From Gerris lacustris (lineage: Eukaryota; Arthropoda; Insecta; Hemiptera; Gerridae), in the NCBI GenBank assembly GCA_951217055.1, contig OX578276.1, positions 138,815,582 to 138,879,581 of the forward strand: DNA of 64,000 nt, read 5' to 3'. The notes beneath the pieces were generated by a model. That model did not search any database and was not told where the DNA came from. It saw only the letters and a list, made by a program, of their open reading frames with translations. How positions within the stretch are numbered: the first letter of the stretch is position 1; each line of letters opens with the position of its first letter. The position numbers were made by a program, and so were the translations under genes. Positions 1 through 10,917 of the stretch are shown piece after piece.

Positions 1-614
1 CTCACTCTACCCTCAACCCCTTTTGCCCTTCCCAACTCTGAGCAACGGCCAGACCTGGGATTCACCGTCGTGCATTATTAAAACATCTCTAACATCCTCT
101 CTCCCTCGTAGAATAAAAAAACAACAACAAAAAACTCCTAGGGTTTGACAAACGGTCACACGGACTAAGCCAGACGAGAAAAACAGGCAGTGAAGACTGG
201 ATAAAACAAGGCACAGGAAGTCAAACCCCCAACTACAACAGGCCTGAAGAGACCGGGGGTCGGCTTTAATTAGTAGCTACTGACTTTTATACTTGTAAAT
301 GTCTGATTCAAACTGAAACGAGGTAAAACTGGACTCGAGAGGACCAAGACTAAGCTTAAAACTAAAACCTATGGAGAACAAAGCCAATCAATTCACTTCT
401 ATTCCAATCATTTGATATTGAAAAGACTCCTCTTTACTTCTTGAACCAACAATTAAACATGTTTAATTAAAAGATTGAATTTAATTATTGAAAACTTACA
501 GCAAGATATACAAACACTATTTAACTCACATTGTTTAAGATTATTTAAATAATTTGATAAGAATCCCCCCCCCCCCCCTCGCCGACAAGAATGTAAGAAA
601 GGTTTTAATTATGT
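1..614. other. AT-rich non-coding DNA
   Basis: No frame, repeat end or RNA signature that I can support. A run of C occurs near 565-578. The text before 250 is less AT-rich than the rest but matches nothing I recognise. Confidence 0.5.
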
Positions 615-879
615 TTATCTACGATTGATACGAAATATGAACATTTTATATCTGATTAGATGCGTAGAAAGTGATTCTTTTCGTAGCTCTATTTATTGCG
701 CATGCGCGTTTCATAATCGTGCGAAAAAAAAGAATAACTCTTCACCTTGCCGCACGATTTGCGTTTGTTTACATTTAACAAAACTAATTTGCTAACTGTT
801 TCTATCAAGTTTTTAGGGATAAAGAATGTATATTTAATGTTTTTTGTATTTATTATTAAAATCCAACAATCGTAGATAA
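615..879. mobile_element. MITE with TTATCTACGATTG inverted ends, copy 1
   Basis: A 265-bp element bounded by exact 13-bp inverted repeats TTATCTACGATTG (615-627) and its complement (867-879). It has no coding capacity. A second copy lies at 5304-5738 and shares most of the interior, including a GCGCATGCGCGTTTCATAAT segment and the 3' part before the right end. This copy lacks the 111-bp insertion seen in copy 2, so it serves as the empty-site reference. The superfamily is not assigned because no target duplication is clear. Confidence 0.7.
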
Positions 880-1119
880 TTATGTTTTTGTTTCCCAGCC
901 GAATTTTTATCTTTCTATCATATATCTATTATCGGTAAAAGTAGAGTAGGTTTCGAAATTGCTCCGTCATATCATTTCAATATTGGACCTTCATTCATTT
1001 ATATTTACAAGTTGAAGTAAAGGTTCTTCCAAGAGACCATGAACACGGTAGAGCTTAAGGGGATTAACCAATTATTACTTAAATATAAAATAAATTATAA
1101 ATTATTGATGAAAATATTT

Positions 1120-1555
1120 TGCTTCCGAGCTTGCAGAAGGTAACGGAAGCTATGTGATCCTTCTGGTTAACGAAACATTTTTAGATCTCCGATTTCAAAA
1201 ATTCCAAGACAGAAATCCGATTTAGAAATCAGGGATCATTTTTGGTTCCGTGCTTGTCTGTCGTTCAATTTTCCCGAACCAACATATTTTAAAAACTTCA
1301 CATCCAATTTTAATGAATTTAAGTTGGTAGGTCATAATTAGCCCATTGTTGGTCCCATATAAGTTTCAACATTCTGCGCCTATTTGTTTCTCATCCTCAT
1401 GGGCACAAACATATATTTATTTACACCTATAGCTTCAAAAGTACCTACTTATCAGATTATAATGAAAATTTTTATAGTTTATCGAATGTAACCCGCAGAT
1501 AGCCCCAGATTACTTTGAACCGTCTGCGCTCTTTAACTTTTGCCTAATAGGTACT
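1120..1555 (-). mobile_element. TAGACTGCC-family repeat, 3' part, split by a nested copy
   Basis: Read on the minus strand this is the 3' part of a roughly 0.6 kb non-coding repeat. Its terminal hairpin (GCTTCCG ... CGGAAGC) lies at 1120-1150, followed by the conserved block that reads as AAAATTCCAAGACAGAAATCC on the plus strand nearby. Homology to the other copies stops near 1555 and resumes at about 2172-2308 on the same strand. The 5' end is there (complement of TAGACTGC at 2301-2308). The plus-strand copy between these halves was therefore inserted into this one. Confidence 0.7.
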
Positions 1556-1570
1556 TCAATTCAAGTAACA

Positions 1571-2170
1571 TAGACTGCCAATTGGTGTGGCACATAGCTT
1601 CCTCGCATTCTATCCACGTACTTTATTGATTTTATGCTTTTACAATCCATTATTATTTAATTAGGTTAATTGTTTCCCTCGTTTTTTTTAATCTGTCGAA
1701 ATTGTTTTGATTTATTACACGAATTAAAGTATCAATTTAGCAAAAGTTAAAGAGCGCAGATGCTTCAAATTAATCTGGGGCTATCTGCGGGTTACATTCG
1801 ATAAACTATAAAAGTTTTATTCTAATCATATAAGTACTTTTGAAGCTATAGGTGTAAATAAATGTGTTTGTGCGCATGTGTATGAGAAACAAATAAAATA
1901 GGCGCAGAAGGTTAAAACTTAATGGGACTAACAATGGGCTAATTATGAACTACCATCTAAAATTCATTAAAATTGGATGTGAAGTTTTTAAAATATGTTG
2001 GTTCGCAAAAATTTAATGACAAACCGACCGACAGACACGGAACCAAAAATGTTCCCTGATGTCTGAAACGGATTTCTGTCTTGGAATTTTTGAAATCGGA
2101 GACCTAAATATTTTTCTTTCTTCAGAACGATCACATAGCTTCCGTTACCTTCGGTAAGCTTGGAGGCAAA
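1571..2170 (+). mobile_element. TAGACTGCC-family repeat, near full length
   Basis: Starts TAGACTGCCAATTGGTGTGG at 1571 and ends with the hairpin GCTTCCGTTACC-TTC-GGTAAGC at 2138-2167, then AAAA. Length is about 600 bp. The family shares a start motif, a central ATCTGGGGCTATCTGCGGGTT block, an AACAAAT...GCGCAGAAGGTT block, a GACAGACAGACACGG tract and the terminal hairpin. It has no conserved reading frame; short frames across the copies are by-products of the conserved DNA. One hairpin end and unlike termini without obvious target duplication resemble non-autonomous Helitron/Helentron elements, but this is inference. Confidence 0.75.
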
Positions 2171-2171
2171 A

Positions 2172-2308
2172 TCAAAACAATTTTGACAGATTAAAAATCG
2201 GGGGAAACAATTAAACAAATTAGACAATAATTGCTTGTAAAAGCATAAAATTAATAAAGTACGTGATAGGATGCAAGGAAGCTATTTGCCACACCGATTG
2301 GCAGTCTA
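2172..2308 (-). mobile_element. TAGACTGCC-family repeat, 5' part of the split copy
   Basis: Minus-strand start of the element whose 3' part lies at 1120-1555. It begins at the complement of TAGACTGCC (2300-2308) and includes the GGAAGCTATTTGCCACACC block and the CAAAACAATTTTGACAG block, which the intact copies place before the break point. Confidence 0.7.
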
Positions 2309-2524
2309 TTTTTCATGATGAATAAAATACTCATAAAGTTTCCTATTTAAGCTTACAACGTAATGTAAGTAAAAAACATATAAATGACATGATTTTTTAA
2401 TGTAAGAGAACTAGAAGTTTAATCATTTCAAGACAGAACATCACTGACCACATCATAATTAACCAAATTTCTCTCCCTCAGTCAAAAAACAAATAATATT
2501 CATGCAAGATTGGTTTGTATAAAT

Positions 2525-2925
2525 AGAAAATTAATCTGGGGCTATCTGCAAGTTACTTTCGACAAACTATTACACTTTCATAAAAATCACATGATTACTT
2601 TTGACGATATAGATATAAATAGATGTATATATGTGTGCATGTGAAAGAGAAACAAATGGCCGCAGAAGGTTGAAACTTATATGGGACCAACAACGAGCTA
2701 ATTTTGACTTATTATCCGTAAATTTCATTCAAATCGGACAAGTAATTTTTAAAATATATTGATCCGAGAAAATTGAGCGACAATCCGACAAAGACACAGA
2801 AACGGAAACAAAATGGTTCCCTGATGTCTGAAGCGAATTTTTGAAATCAGAGACAAAAAAATGGTTTGTTCTTCAGAACTATTAGGTACATAGCTTCCGT
2901 TATCTTCGGTATGTGTGGAAGCAAA
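2525..2925 (+). mobile_element. TAGACTGCC-family repeat, 5'-truncated
   Basis: Starts in the family's ATCTGGGGCTATCTGC block and runs to a decayed terminal hairpin near 2893-2922. It is more diverged than the 1571 and 4444 copies and has a small internal deletion around the GTCTGAA block. Confidence 0.65.
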
Positions 2926-2929
2926 ACTA

Positions 2930-4440
2930 ACCCTAAAAACTTTTAACTATAATTTTGACTTGACTAATCAGCGTACGAACAAGCATGGACGGAATAAAGC
3001 ATTATAATGTAGACAGATTTAAGAGCTGCAATTTACCATACACCGATAAAAGCTAACGCAAATCACCATATCTCAAGTCTAACCAATGAAAACCATTGTA
3101 AATAACTTCCAAGTTTCTTGTATCCGAGAGTTACCCTTTATCAGACTTTCCACAATTCCCTTGCGTTTCATTCTAATCCTATATCTGTACTTCCACACGA
3201 TTCCTGGTACCCCTCCTCTATCAGCTTAATTTGTGAGCATAAGCACATTACACATATATGTAAAACCAACGTTCACGCCAAGCTTTAAATAAATAAAGCT
3301 ATACTTAAATTTATAATTAAATAAGGTAAGGATTCCAAACATTTAGTTGATTCTCCCACAAGGTCAGCACATACTTGTAAAGTTTGTTAACAATGGTACA
3401 TGACAAAGTACAACAAAGAATAACTGTGGTTTTTTAAACATTATTTCGTTGATTTGGTTAAACAAAAAATTCAAGGAGGGGGGTGGGGGACATAAATCCA
3501 AATTTTGGTACTAAGATGAATTGGTTAAAAAATTAAACGAAATGTATATTAGTACTCAGGGCCTCCTCTTGTTTCATTTTACACCTCACATGACGCATGC
3601 CCGTTAAATAAGGGCATTGTTTTAAGGGATGAATTTTGTTTAACCTGTCTGTCGGTGGTGTTTACACTGTTTGGGATATTACACATAACAAAACTGAGAA
3701 GTTTCAATTTGTGTTAGGCATAAGGGTCCTCAGTAATTTTAAAAGGGTCCCTAAAAACAATTATTTAGAGCTCTTCTCAAACTAATATTAATTTTAAAAC
3801 GAAAACTTTGACTAAGTAAAATTTTAAACCTTTCAAATTTAAAAGAAAAATACTAAAAATACATTTAAGCAATTAGTTAAAGAAAATTTCATTTGAAAAA
3901 ATAAATAAATAAAAAATAACAAGAAGTAAATTGAGACTGATTTTTTTTTTGTCTGAAGGACATTAAATAAAATCAAAATAATAAATAATAAAAAGGAATA
4001 CTCGTAAAATAGCTTACCTTCGGTAAGCTCGGAAGCAAAGTTAATTTTTTAAAATTGAAAGATAAGAATTTAAAATAAGAAGAAAATAAATAATTATTAT
4101 TCAAAGTTATTTCTCATTGTTAAAATAACGAAGAGTTGAGGTGCATATAATATGTATCATTCATTTGATGTCTGTTAGTAACTGTGTAACACTAACACAC
4201 ACATTCCTCAGATTAAATCCTCTATCTTTACTCAAAAATACATATTTTATTTTAAAACCAAAATATACGAATAAGGTAATATATATTTGTTAAACATTAT
4301 ACAAAATATAATCACGCTCTAAATGAAATAAATTTTACATATTAAGTAGAATAACATTGTAACATTTCTCGCAAATATTTAATTCAAGTTGAAATAATAT
4401 TATACAAATAGTTTATTTATCCTTATATATTTATATTTAA
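2930..4440. other. AT-rich DNA, one isolated family hairpin
   Basis: No coding signal. An isolated copy of the terminal hairpin (AGCTTACCTTCGGTAAGCTC) sits at 4011-4036 without the rest of the element. The remainder is AT-rich with A/T runs. Confidence 0.5.
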
Positions 4441-4443
4441 AAA

Positions 4444-5035
4444 TAGACTGCCAATTGGTGTGGAACATAGCTTCCTCGCATCCTATCCACGTACTGTATT
4501 GGTTTTATGCTTATTTTTACAAGCTATTATTATCTCATTTGTTTAAATGTTTCCCCGTTTTTTATTCTGTCAAAATTGTTTTAATTTTTAAAGTATAAAT
4601 TTAGCAAAAGTTAAAGAGCGCAGACGGTTCAAATTAATCTTGGGATATCTGCGGGTTAAATTCGATAAACTGTAAAAGTTTCATACAAATCAGATAAGTA
4701 CTTTTGAAGCTATAGGTGTAAATAGATGTATGTTTGTGCGCATGTGGAAGAGAAACAAATAAGCGCAGAAGGTTATATATTGGACCAACAATGGGCTAAT
4801 TATGACCTACCATCTAAATTTCATTAAAATGGGACGTGCAGTTTATAAGATATGTTGGTTCGCAAAAATCGAACGACAGACCGACAGACAGACACGGAAC
4901 CAAAAATGTTCCCTGATGTCTGAAACGGATTTCTGTCTTGGAATTTTTGAAATTGGAGACCTAAAATATTTTCGTTCTTCGAAACGATCACATAGCTCGA
5001 TAGCTTCCGTTACCTTCGGTAAGCGCGGAAGCAAA
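4444..5035 (+). mobile_element. TAGACTGCC-family repeat, full length
   Basis: A well-preserved 0.59-kb copy. It starts TAGACTGCCAATTGGTGTGG at 4444 and ends with the terminal hairpin at about 5001-5032, followed by AAAATA. A short duplication (TAGCTCGATAGCTTCC) sits just before the hairpin. It is the best single copy for deriving a consensus of the first subfamily. Confidence 0.75.
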
Positions 5036-5303
5036 ATACTTGAAGTATTAAATAAACTAGTTCCCGAAATTGGGTAATGAAAAAAAGGTAAGAATGATTT
5101 GTCTGTAATTGGATTTTCTGGGCCCGAAATTCACATTTGATTACTCATTGACCTAACTAGTAATGCGGTACATAAATAAACACCGCGCGTAGAATTGTGC
5201 TCTTATAGCCGCCATAATATGTCTACAATATGGCTACCAGGATAATTTTTCGATTAAAACCTGGCATATTCATCATCAATTGGAAAGAGCTTTTTAAATT
5301 ATT

Positions 5304-5738
5304 TTATCTACGATTGATACGAAATATAAACATTTTATGTCTGTTTAGATGCGTAGAAAGTGATGAGTGTTAGATGTATTCATTGCGCATGTGCGTTTCA
5401 TAATACTTCTAAGATGAATTCTTTACCATAAAGGCCTCCATACGCAATCAAACATTTGGCGCAAGCCTGATGTCGGGCAAATGTAGGCCATACACGTCAA
5501 ACATCATGTTTGCGCAAACATTTTGACCGTGTATGGGGGCCTTAACGCACGATTAGCGAGTTTGTATACATTTAGCAAAAATGTAAATGTTTGTTTAATT
5601 AAAGTCACTGTTTATATCGAGTTTTTAGTGAAAAACAATGATTGATTTACGTCATTATGACGAAAATGAGTAACACACAGCTAGTTTATTAAAAAATATT
5701 TTCTGCATTTATTATTATAATCCAACAATCGTGGATAA
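5304..5738. mobile_element. MITE with TTATCTACGATTG ends, copy 2, interrupted
   Basis: Left end TTATCTACGATTG at 5304-5316; right end at 5726-5738 with one mismatch. It is homologous to 615-879 on both sides of a 111-bp insertion (5432-5542) that the first copy lacks. Confidence 0.7.
5432..5542. mobile_element. Small PIF/Harbinger-type MITE nested in another MITE
   Basis: Inverted ends AGGCCTCCATAC at 5432 and its complement (one mismatch) ending at 5542. It is flanked on both sides by TAA (5429-5431 and 5543-5545). The homologous copy at 615-879 has the uninterrupted sequence at this point, so one TAA is the duplicated target. A 3-bp TWA duplication is typical of PIF/Harbinger elements. The interior contains further self-complementary segments around GTTTGCGCAAAC. 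Confidence 0.65.
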
Positions 5739-6365
5739 AGTACGGTACGCAACTCGTGCGAAAACTCCATTTTGCTTTGCTCGTGTGGTTTTACTACCCT
5801 CGCCGTCGCTCGGGTGCAAACTCCACACTCACATGCAGAATGCTACTTTCCGCACTAGATGCTTAATTTACTATTATGAAGTATGCCATATAAGTATGAA
5901 CTTAGCTTTTAACACCCTCATGTTGTTCATATTTGTTGCAAAACCGTTGTGTACTACATATTCTTTCCTACACTTCAAGACCTTTAAACAGAATTGGTAG
6001 AAAAACATTTTTTTAATAAAGTTATTACAGCCTCACTTCGCTAGCCTGATTATACAGCTATTGTAGATAATCGTTATTTAATGCAGATATTATAGGCTCG
6101 CTGTGCTCACCTGTCAAGCTGGGCCTTATCATATTTTCCTTGTATTTGTAGAATAATTGTTGTTTAGTAAAGATTGTGCTGACTGGCTGGGGTGGCCGAT
6201 TTATACACCATTTGTAGCTAATCTTTAATTAATACAGATATTGCAGACTCGTTACGCTTGCCTGCCTAAGCAGCATTTGTTGCATTAACAGGCGAGCGTT
6301 GTGAGCCTGCAATAACAGTATCTACAAATACTGAATAAAAAGGCAAGCGTAGGAAAGCTGCAACA
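5739..6365. repeat. Cluster of CTCG/CGAG quasi-palindromic islets
   Basis: A GC-richer stretch in AT-rich DNA with short quasi-palindromes: CCCTCGCCGTCGCTCGGG around 5798-5813, GGCTCGCTGTGCTCACC at 6095-6111, GACTCGTTACGCTTGCC at 6246-6262 and GGCGAGCGTTGTGAGCC at 6291-6307. The first islet lies next to a CGCACTAGATGC...TTTACTATTA segment that resembles the AATAGTTATTTRYGCA end seen elsewhere in the window. The 89-codon frame across 5731-6000 shows no domain and I do not call it a gene. Confidence 0.45.
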
Positions 6366-7952
6366 ACTCTTTAGCTCTCGTAAAATTTTAATAGTTATTT
6401 ACTTTTTTTTACTCTTAAATATCTTTAAAAAAGAGTATAACATGTCATACTGACTAAAAACTTTTTGTTTAGTTGTCCGAGCACATTAGCCACCATATCT
6501 TGAAAATATTAAGTTTGCAATTATAATAGTTACATTATTCTTTTTCTACTCGTCGAGGCCTTTATATTGATCAAATAGAAGCAACTTATGCTTAGTTTAT
6601 TTATTCGTAGAATGATTTAATTGATATAAAATAAATTATACTGAATTGAGGGCTATTTGAACATGAAAATAAATAGGTCATTAATTTTATTTTATATCTA
6701 AGTATAATAATTATTGAAAATACTTATGTTCGACTTATAGTAACTAAAAGTATCATTGAGGTTTGCTTTATAAAAAAAATTATTTTTTTGGTCATTATAA
6801 TATTATTTAAAACTTTTTAGCTACCAGCGATCATTTACGTTTGAATTGAAAGTTAAGAATTTATGAAATTAGAGTTGTCCTTCAAATGATTTTTTCAATC
6901 CATTAGGTCTTGCAAGTTTAATAATAATCGATTCGACATTTAGTCAACTTATTTTAAGTATCAAATCTATTTTTAAGTATTATAGGTGCAATTACATTTG
7001 ATAATCGAGAATTGACGAATAGGTATTTTTAATTACAAATATAAACTTTCTTGATACCAATATTTCCAACCATTATTTTTTATTAATATTGTAATTGATT
7101 TTTCTAGAATTTGTTTAAATTTATAATTTATGACATTTCTGTTTATTTTAAACATTTTCTAAAAACGAAATAACAACAACTAAATGGCAGCTTATTGAAT
7201 TTCTTATTTCACCCAAGTTTTGTTTAATATTGAAGTTTACTTAAGGTGTAAATAAATGTATGTTTGAAATAATGGGTTCAGAGGATTGAAACTTATATAA
7301 AACCAATAATAGGCTAATTGTCTTAATATCCAAATTTAAATTAAATTAGTTGCACACGATTAACAGAAATCGGTTTAAATCCGTCATATATACTATTGTG
7401 GTAAATCACGTTTTAAAAATAGTTAAAGTTAGAGCATAGTTACAGTTACAGCAAAAATAGCATTAGTTAATAGCAACCGAATTATTGTTTTTCCTACAGT
7501 TGACCTATAAAGTGGTTGTTATCGCACTGAAAATAGTACGCAAAAAAGCAGATTTCTGTTTTTACTGCTTTCTCGCACTTTTTTACTTTACCGCACTCAT
7601 TTTACTTTACCGCACTCCAGTATTCCAACTTAGGAACATAAAAAACTTAAATCTAAACAAAGAATAAATAATCCGAATTATAATAATAATAACAATGACA
7701 ACTAATGATTACATTTTAACTAACTACATGATTTAAACACTATATATCAAATATAAAAATGTTAAAATATAAAAAAGTAAAGATATACAATATACAATCT
7801 AAAAAAAAGAAAATCAAATGTGATGAGTAAGTGTTATGAAAAATAATAACAGCGCTTGGTCAGGTTTGTTGAATCAGGCAAAAAGAGGCAACACTGGCTA
7901 TAAACAGAACAGCTGGTATAGTTGATATTGTAAATCTTTTTATTCCTTTTAG
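6366..7952. other. AT-rich DNA without a supported feature
   Basis: No recognisable coding or repeat structure. A short run with three repeats of ACTTTACCGCACT-like text occurs near 7580-7617 and may be a decayed relative of the islet family. Confidence 0.4.
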
Positions 7953-8095
7953 AAACAGTCTAGTCTCAAAATGGATAGTGATTTTGAATTAAGTAAAACT
8001 CCAAAAGAGTTGACTACAATAGCGAAAAATGTAACACTGCTGACAAGTCCAAACAAAAATACGAAAGTTTTTGTTCTTGGTGTAACAATAAATAG
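7953..8095 (+). pseudogene. Exon-like fragment resembling the start of a tyrosine-recombinase (Crypton-type) gene
   Basis: A pyrimidine-rich tract ending TTTTAG at 7952 looks like an acceptor site, and GTAGGA at 8096 looks like a donor. Between them an ATG at 7971 starts a frame reading MDSDFELSKTPKELTTIAKN. One frameshift later the text reads DKSKQKYESFCSWCNN, which resembles the core-binding start of tyrosine-recombinase proteins encoded by some animal mobile elements (S-K-x-K/R-Y-E-x-x-F-x-x-W-C). No catalytic domain follows within the window. I infer a broken first exon or 5' fragment; the family name is tentative. Confidence 0.3.
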
Positions 8096-8114
8096 GTAGG
8101 AAAACTCTCTGAAA

Positions 8115-8147
<33 letters not shown>

Positions 8148-8159
8148 CACATGTTGATG

Positions 8160-8350
8160 AACACTATTATTTTATTTACAGATTAAAGACTAACTGCAGA
8201 AAAAATTTAATGTGCAACTCGTGCTTAAAATGTATTTGCTGCACTCGATAAACCTTTCCGCCCTCGCCTGCGGCTCGTGTGTAAATATTTCTCTCGAATG
8301 CAGCAAAGAGCCACTTTGCGCACTAGTTGCACAAATAACTATTAACACTA
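8160..8350. repeat. Islet repeat ending in the AATAGTTATTT motif
   Basis: GC-richer islet with GTGCAACTCGTGC at the left, the quasi-palindrome CCCTCGCCTGCGGCTCG at 8261-8277 and an end reading TTGCACAAATAACTATTAA (8328-8346). The end matches related ends at about 10785, 42345-42358 and 60470-60484. It lies directly downstream of the recombinase-like fragment. Confidence 0.5.
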
Positions 8351-9024
8351 ATAAGGCTTAATCGGCTTCATACGCTGAGAACAATATAACAACACGAAAT
8401 ATAATATTTTCCACAAATTATATAATTATACTAAGGCCTTTTTCATGTGTGTATACATTTGTAGCACCAATAAAATTTCGTTCGGCAAAGTTTTCGCTAA
8501 ACAAAATTAACTGACGAACCTAGATGTTTTATACACTAGCGTATGAATATCTTGAGAATAATAAAAGGTTATGTTATGACTGATTTAATTCTTCACTTTA
8601 ATTAAACACCATTTATTGATAATGGCGAGCAAGGTAGATCTACTGATGGTTTAGTATCTAAAACAAAGACTTTAAATACGAATGAAGATGATCCCTATTA
8701 TGTCAATTGATTAGTCATCAATTAAATTATGGTCGAAGTAACAGCAACTCGTCAAAGCAATATTGGGATCACTTTGAAGCGAAGTTGCGGACGGTTGAAA
8801 GGTTCCACTAATTGCGGTTTCTAAACAGGTTACGTGCTTAATTAGCTGATAAATGCTTTTTCTAAAATTAGCACCATAAATGACAAATTTGGGAATAAAT
8901 ATGGTTTCTAATTAATGTATACAGAAAACAATAGAAACATAAACATATTTATAATTAGAGGATCTCTTAACAGGGATCAACTATTTTAATTTAAGAATTA
9001 TGGACATTTTCACGTTTCTTTTTT
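8351..9024. other. AT-rich DNA without a supported feature
   Basis: Nothing recognisable. There are no long frames and no inverted ends. Confidence 0.4.
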
Positions 9025-9707
9025 AAGGTCCGTAGGCAAAACCAAGGACCTTTATATTTTCCTGCGTGTGTCTGTCCGTCCGTCATGTCGCCAGCTCTCA
9101 CGGCTACACCTTTCTTCCGATCACTTTGAAATTTGGCATGTATGTGTCTTGTACCTACCCACATAATTTAAAAATATAGCGACTTAAAAAAAAAAAAATT
9201 CAAAAATATTAGGGTAAAAAAACTTAAGGGTTAAATTTTTTTAATTTTTTTTTCGACACCGTGAGGGGTATCATATGAAAGGGTACGTCGAGCTGATTAC
9301 AAAAATATATAATTCTTTGGTTATAACTTTGATAGGGCGAGCGTAGGCAAGTTTGACGTGTCCCCGTCCTCCCCTTCTATCTCGCTTATGTGAAGTGCAA
9401 AAAATCTGAAAAAATTCCTGAATATTCTTCGACCAAAAGTAAAGATAACACTTTTTGGAAATTTCGAAAAAAATATTATTTAATTTTTTATTGACAAAAT
9501 ACTTTTTTTTTTTATAACTATGGTCTTTTCGATGAATTTATATGGTTGTAGTCCGGTTCAGTGGCAAAAAAATACTTTTTTTGAAGTTTGTTTACGTGTT
9601 TTGAGAATATCAGACTCATAGAATAGTTCAAAGTAAGCATTTTAGCATTTTAAAACACCATCAACAGGGTATTATTTAAACTATACGCAGGGTTGGCTAC
9701 GGACCCT
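9025..9707. mobile_element. 0.68-kb element with AGGTCCGTAGGC inverted ends
   Basis: The left end AAGGTCCGTAGGC (9025-9037) pairs with the right end GGCTACGGACCCT (9695-9707). The left end itself folds (GGTCC...GGACC). The order of motifs inside (GTGTCTGTCCGTCCGTC tract, then GAGGGGTATCATATGAAAGG) is the same as in the element at 31,596-32,858, so the two are related families. It has no coding capacity. Confidence 0.55.
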
Positions 9708-10239
9708 CGCTGTGTGCTGACTAGCACACACTTGACCTGTTTATTTGGACATTGCATCTAAGTTGGAAAAATGAGGTTTTTTTCATAACATAAACATGCT
9801 GTTATATCAAGATGGTGGTGATCTTTGTGCATGCATACATTTATATTATATAAACATATTTATATATGTATATTTTATATTATAATATAAATGGAAAGTA
9901 TGTATCAGCTATCTAATTATAACAATATTCCGCCAAATGTCGGCGCTAGAGTCACCAAATTTGGAAAGAAGTTTCCTTTTATGATATGGGCATCAATAAA
10001 GTTAAAACACCTTTCTTTAGGTCTTATGCACAAACTGTTGAGGAACCTTTCTATAATTCAAACATTAAGATTATATTATAATATATAAAATGGTAGTAGT
10101 GTTAGACAAGGAGTACAAACCACTTGTTAATATTAAGCATATTTTACTGACCCTGCATGGTAGAGTACCAACCTCATACATCCACTGTATTATACCGCCT
10201 AATGCCTAATCAAGTTTGATGCTGTCAGTTCATTAGTGA
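9708..10239. other. AT-rich DNA without a supported feature
   Basis: The 65-codon frame at 9891-10088 has no recognisable domain and runs into AT-repeat DNA. I do not call it a gene. Confidence 0.4.
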
Positions 10240-10460
10240 TAGTGAGCCAAGTCAATCAGAGTAGCAAGGCGTGGGGTCCCCTTAGGAGGTTCCCTTGACC
10301 TTGTCTTACCCTCGATTCATAAGTGTAAATCAAAGCACTGTGGCGCGGGATCGAACCCAGGCTCATGGACACCCTCAATTCATTATTAGCCGAGCAGGAG
10401 AGACAGGAGCTGTAAGCAAAACGACCACGCTTGCTCCCAATAATAATTAAAGTTAACATT
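10240..10460 (-). mobile_element. SINE-like sequence with a B-box
   Basis: On the minus strand the text GGGTTCGATCCCGCGCC (about 10343-10359) carries a perfect RNA polymerase III B-box (GGTTCGATCCC). A possible A-box (GCGTGGTCGTTTTGC) lies about 75 bases upstream near 10420-10435. The region is much richer in GC than its flanks. It is not a tRNA gene because no cloverleaf can be closed. A tRNA-derived SINE head is the simplest reading. Confidence 0.4.
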
Positions 10461-10779
10461 TAATAAAAAGGATTATTATTACAATAGGACCTCGAGCTAG
10501 AAAGTTGAAACAAAGGCAAAGGCTTCTCCTTAAGTCGTATGCAACTACTAAGAAAGGATTTGTCAAAATTTGACTCGTTCAAGGGTAAAACCGGGGAGAA
10601 GGTAGGTATGCCAAAATATATCTTGTGTATACTTCATTAAAGACGATGTGAAAATAATTATAATTTGGCAAAGGCCTACCTTTGTTTTAATTACTAGCCA
10701 TGTAATTGTCTTTAAACTATAGATACGGTGAAAATAATATAAAATATCAAAACTACTTAGATAATGCAAAAATAAAATG

Positions 10780-10880
10780 TATGGGGAAATAGTTATTTAC
10801 GCACCAAGGAAGTAAAGTAAGTGATTGTACCCTGAGCGACGTGAGCGATCAAGCTGGTTCCTATCAAGTTAACTCCCGAC
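10780..10880. repeat. AATAGTTATTT-ended islet repeat
   Basis: Begins AATAGTTATTTACGCACC near 10787 and continues with AAGGAAGTAAAGTAAG, then the quasi-palindrome TGAGCGACGTGAGCGAT (10833-10849) and AAGCTGGTTCC. The reverse complement of 60,400-60,486 follows the same order with only scattered differences, which shows a common source. Confidence 0.55.
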
Positions 10881-10917
10881 AAACAAAACGTAAATATACT
10901 TAACTTAAAAAATAAAA

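Noticed and set aside
4802..5077. 91-codon frame with similar frames at 1988-2227, 11,196-11,435 and 61,482-61,817
   Set aside because: The frames recur because the TAGACTGCC-family DNA is conserved. They lie on differing strands, lack a common start and stop, and have no coding bias, so a shared protein is unlikely.
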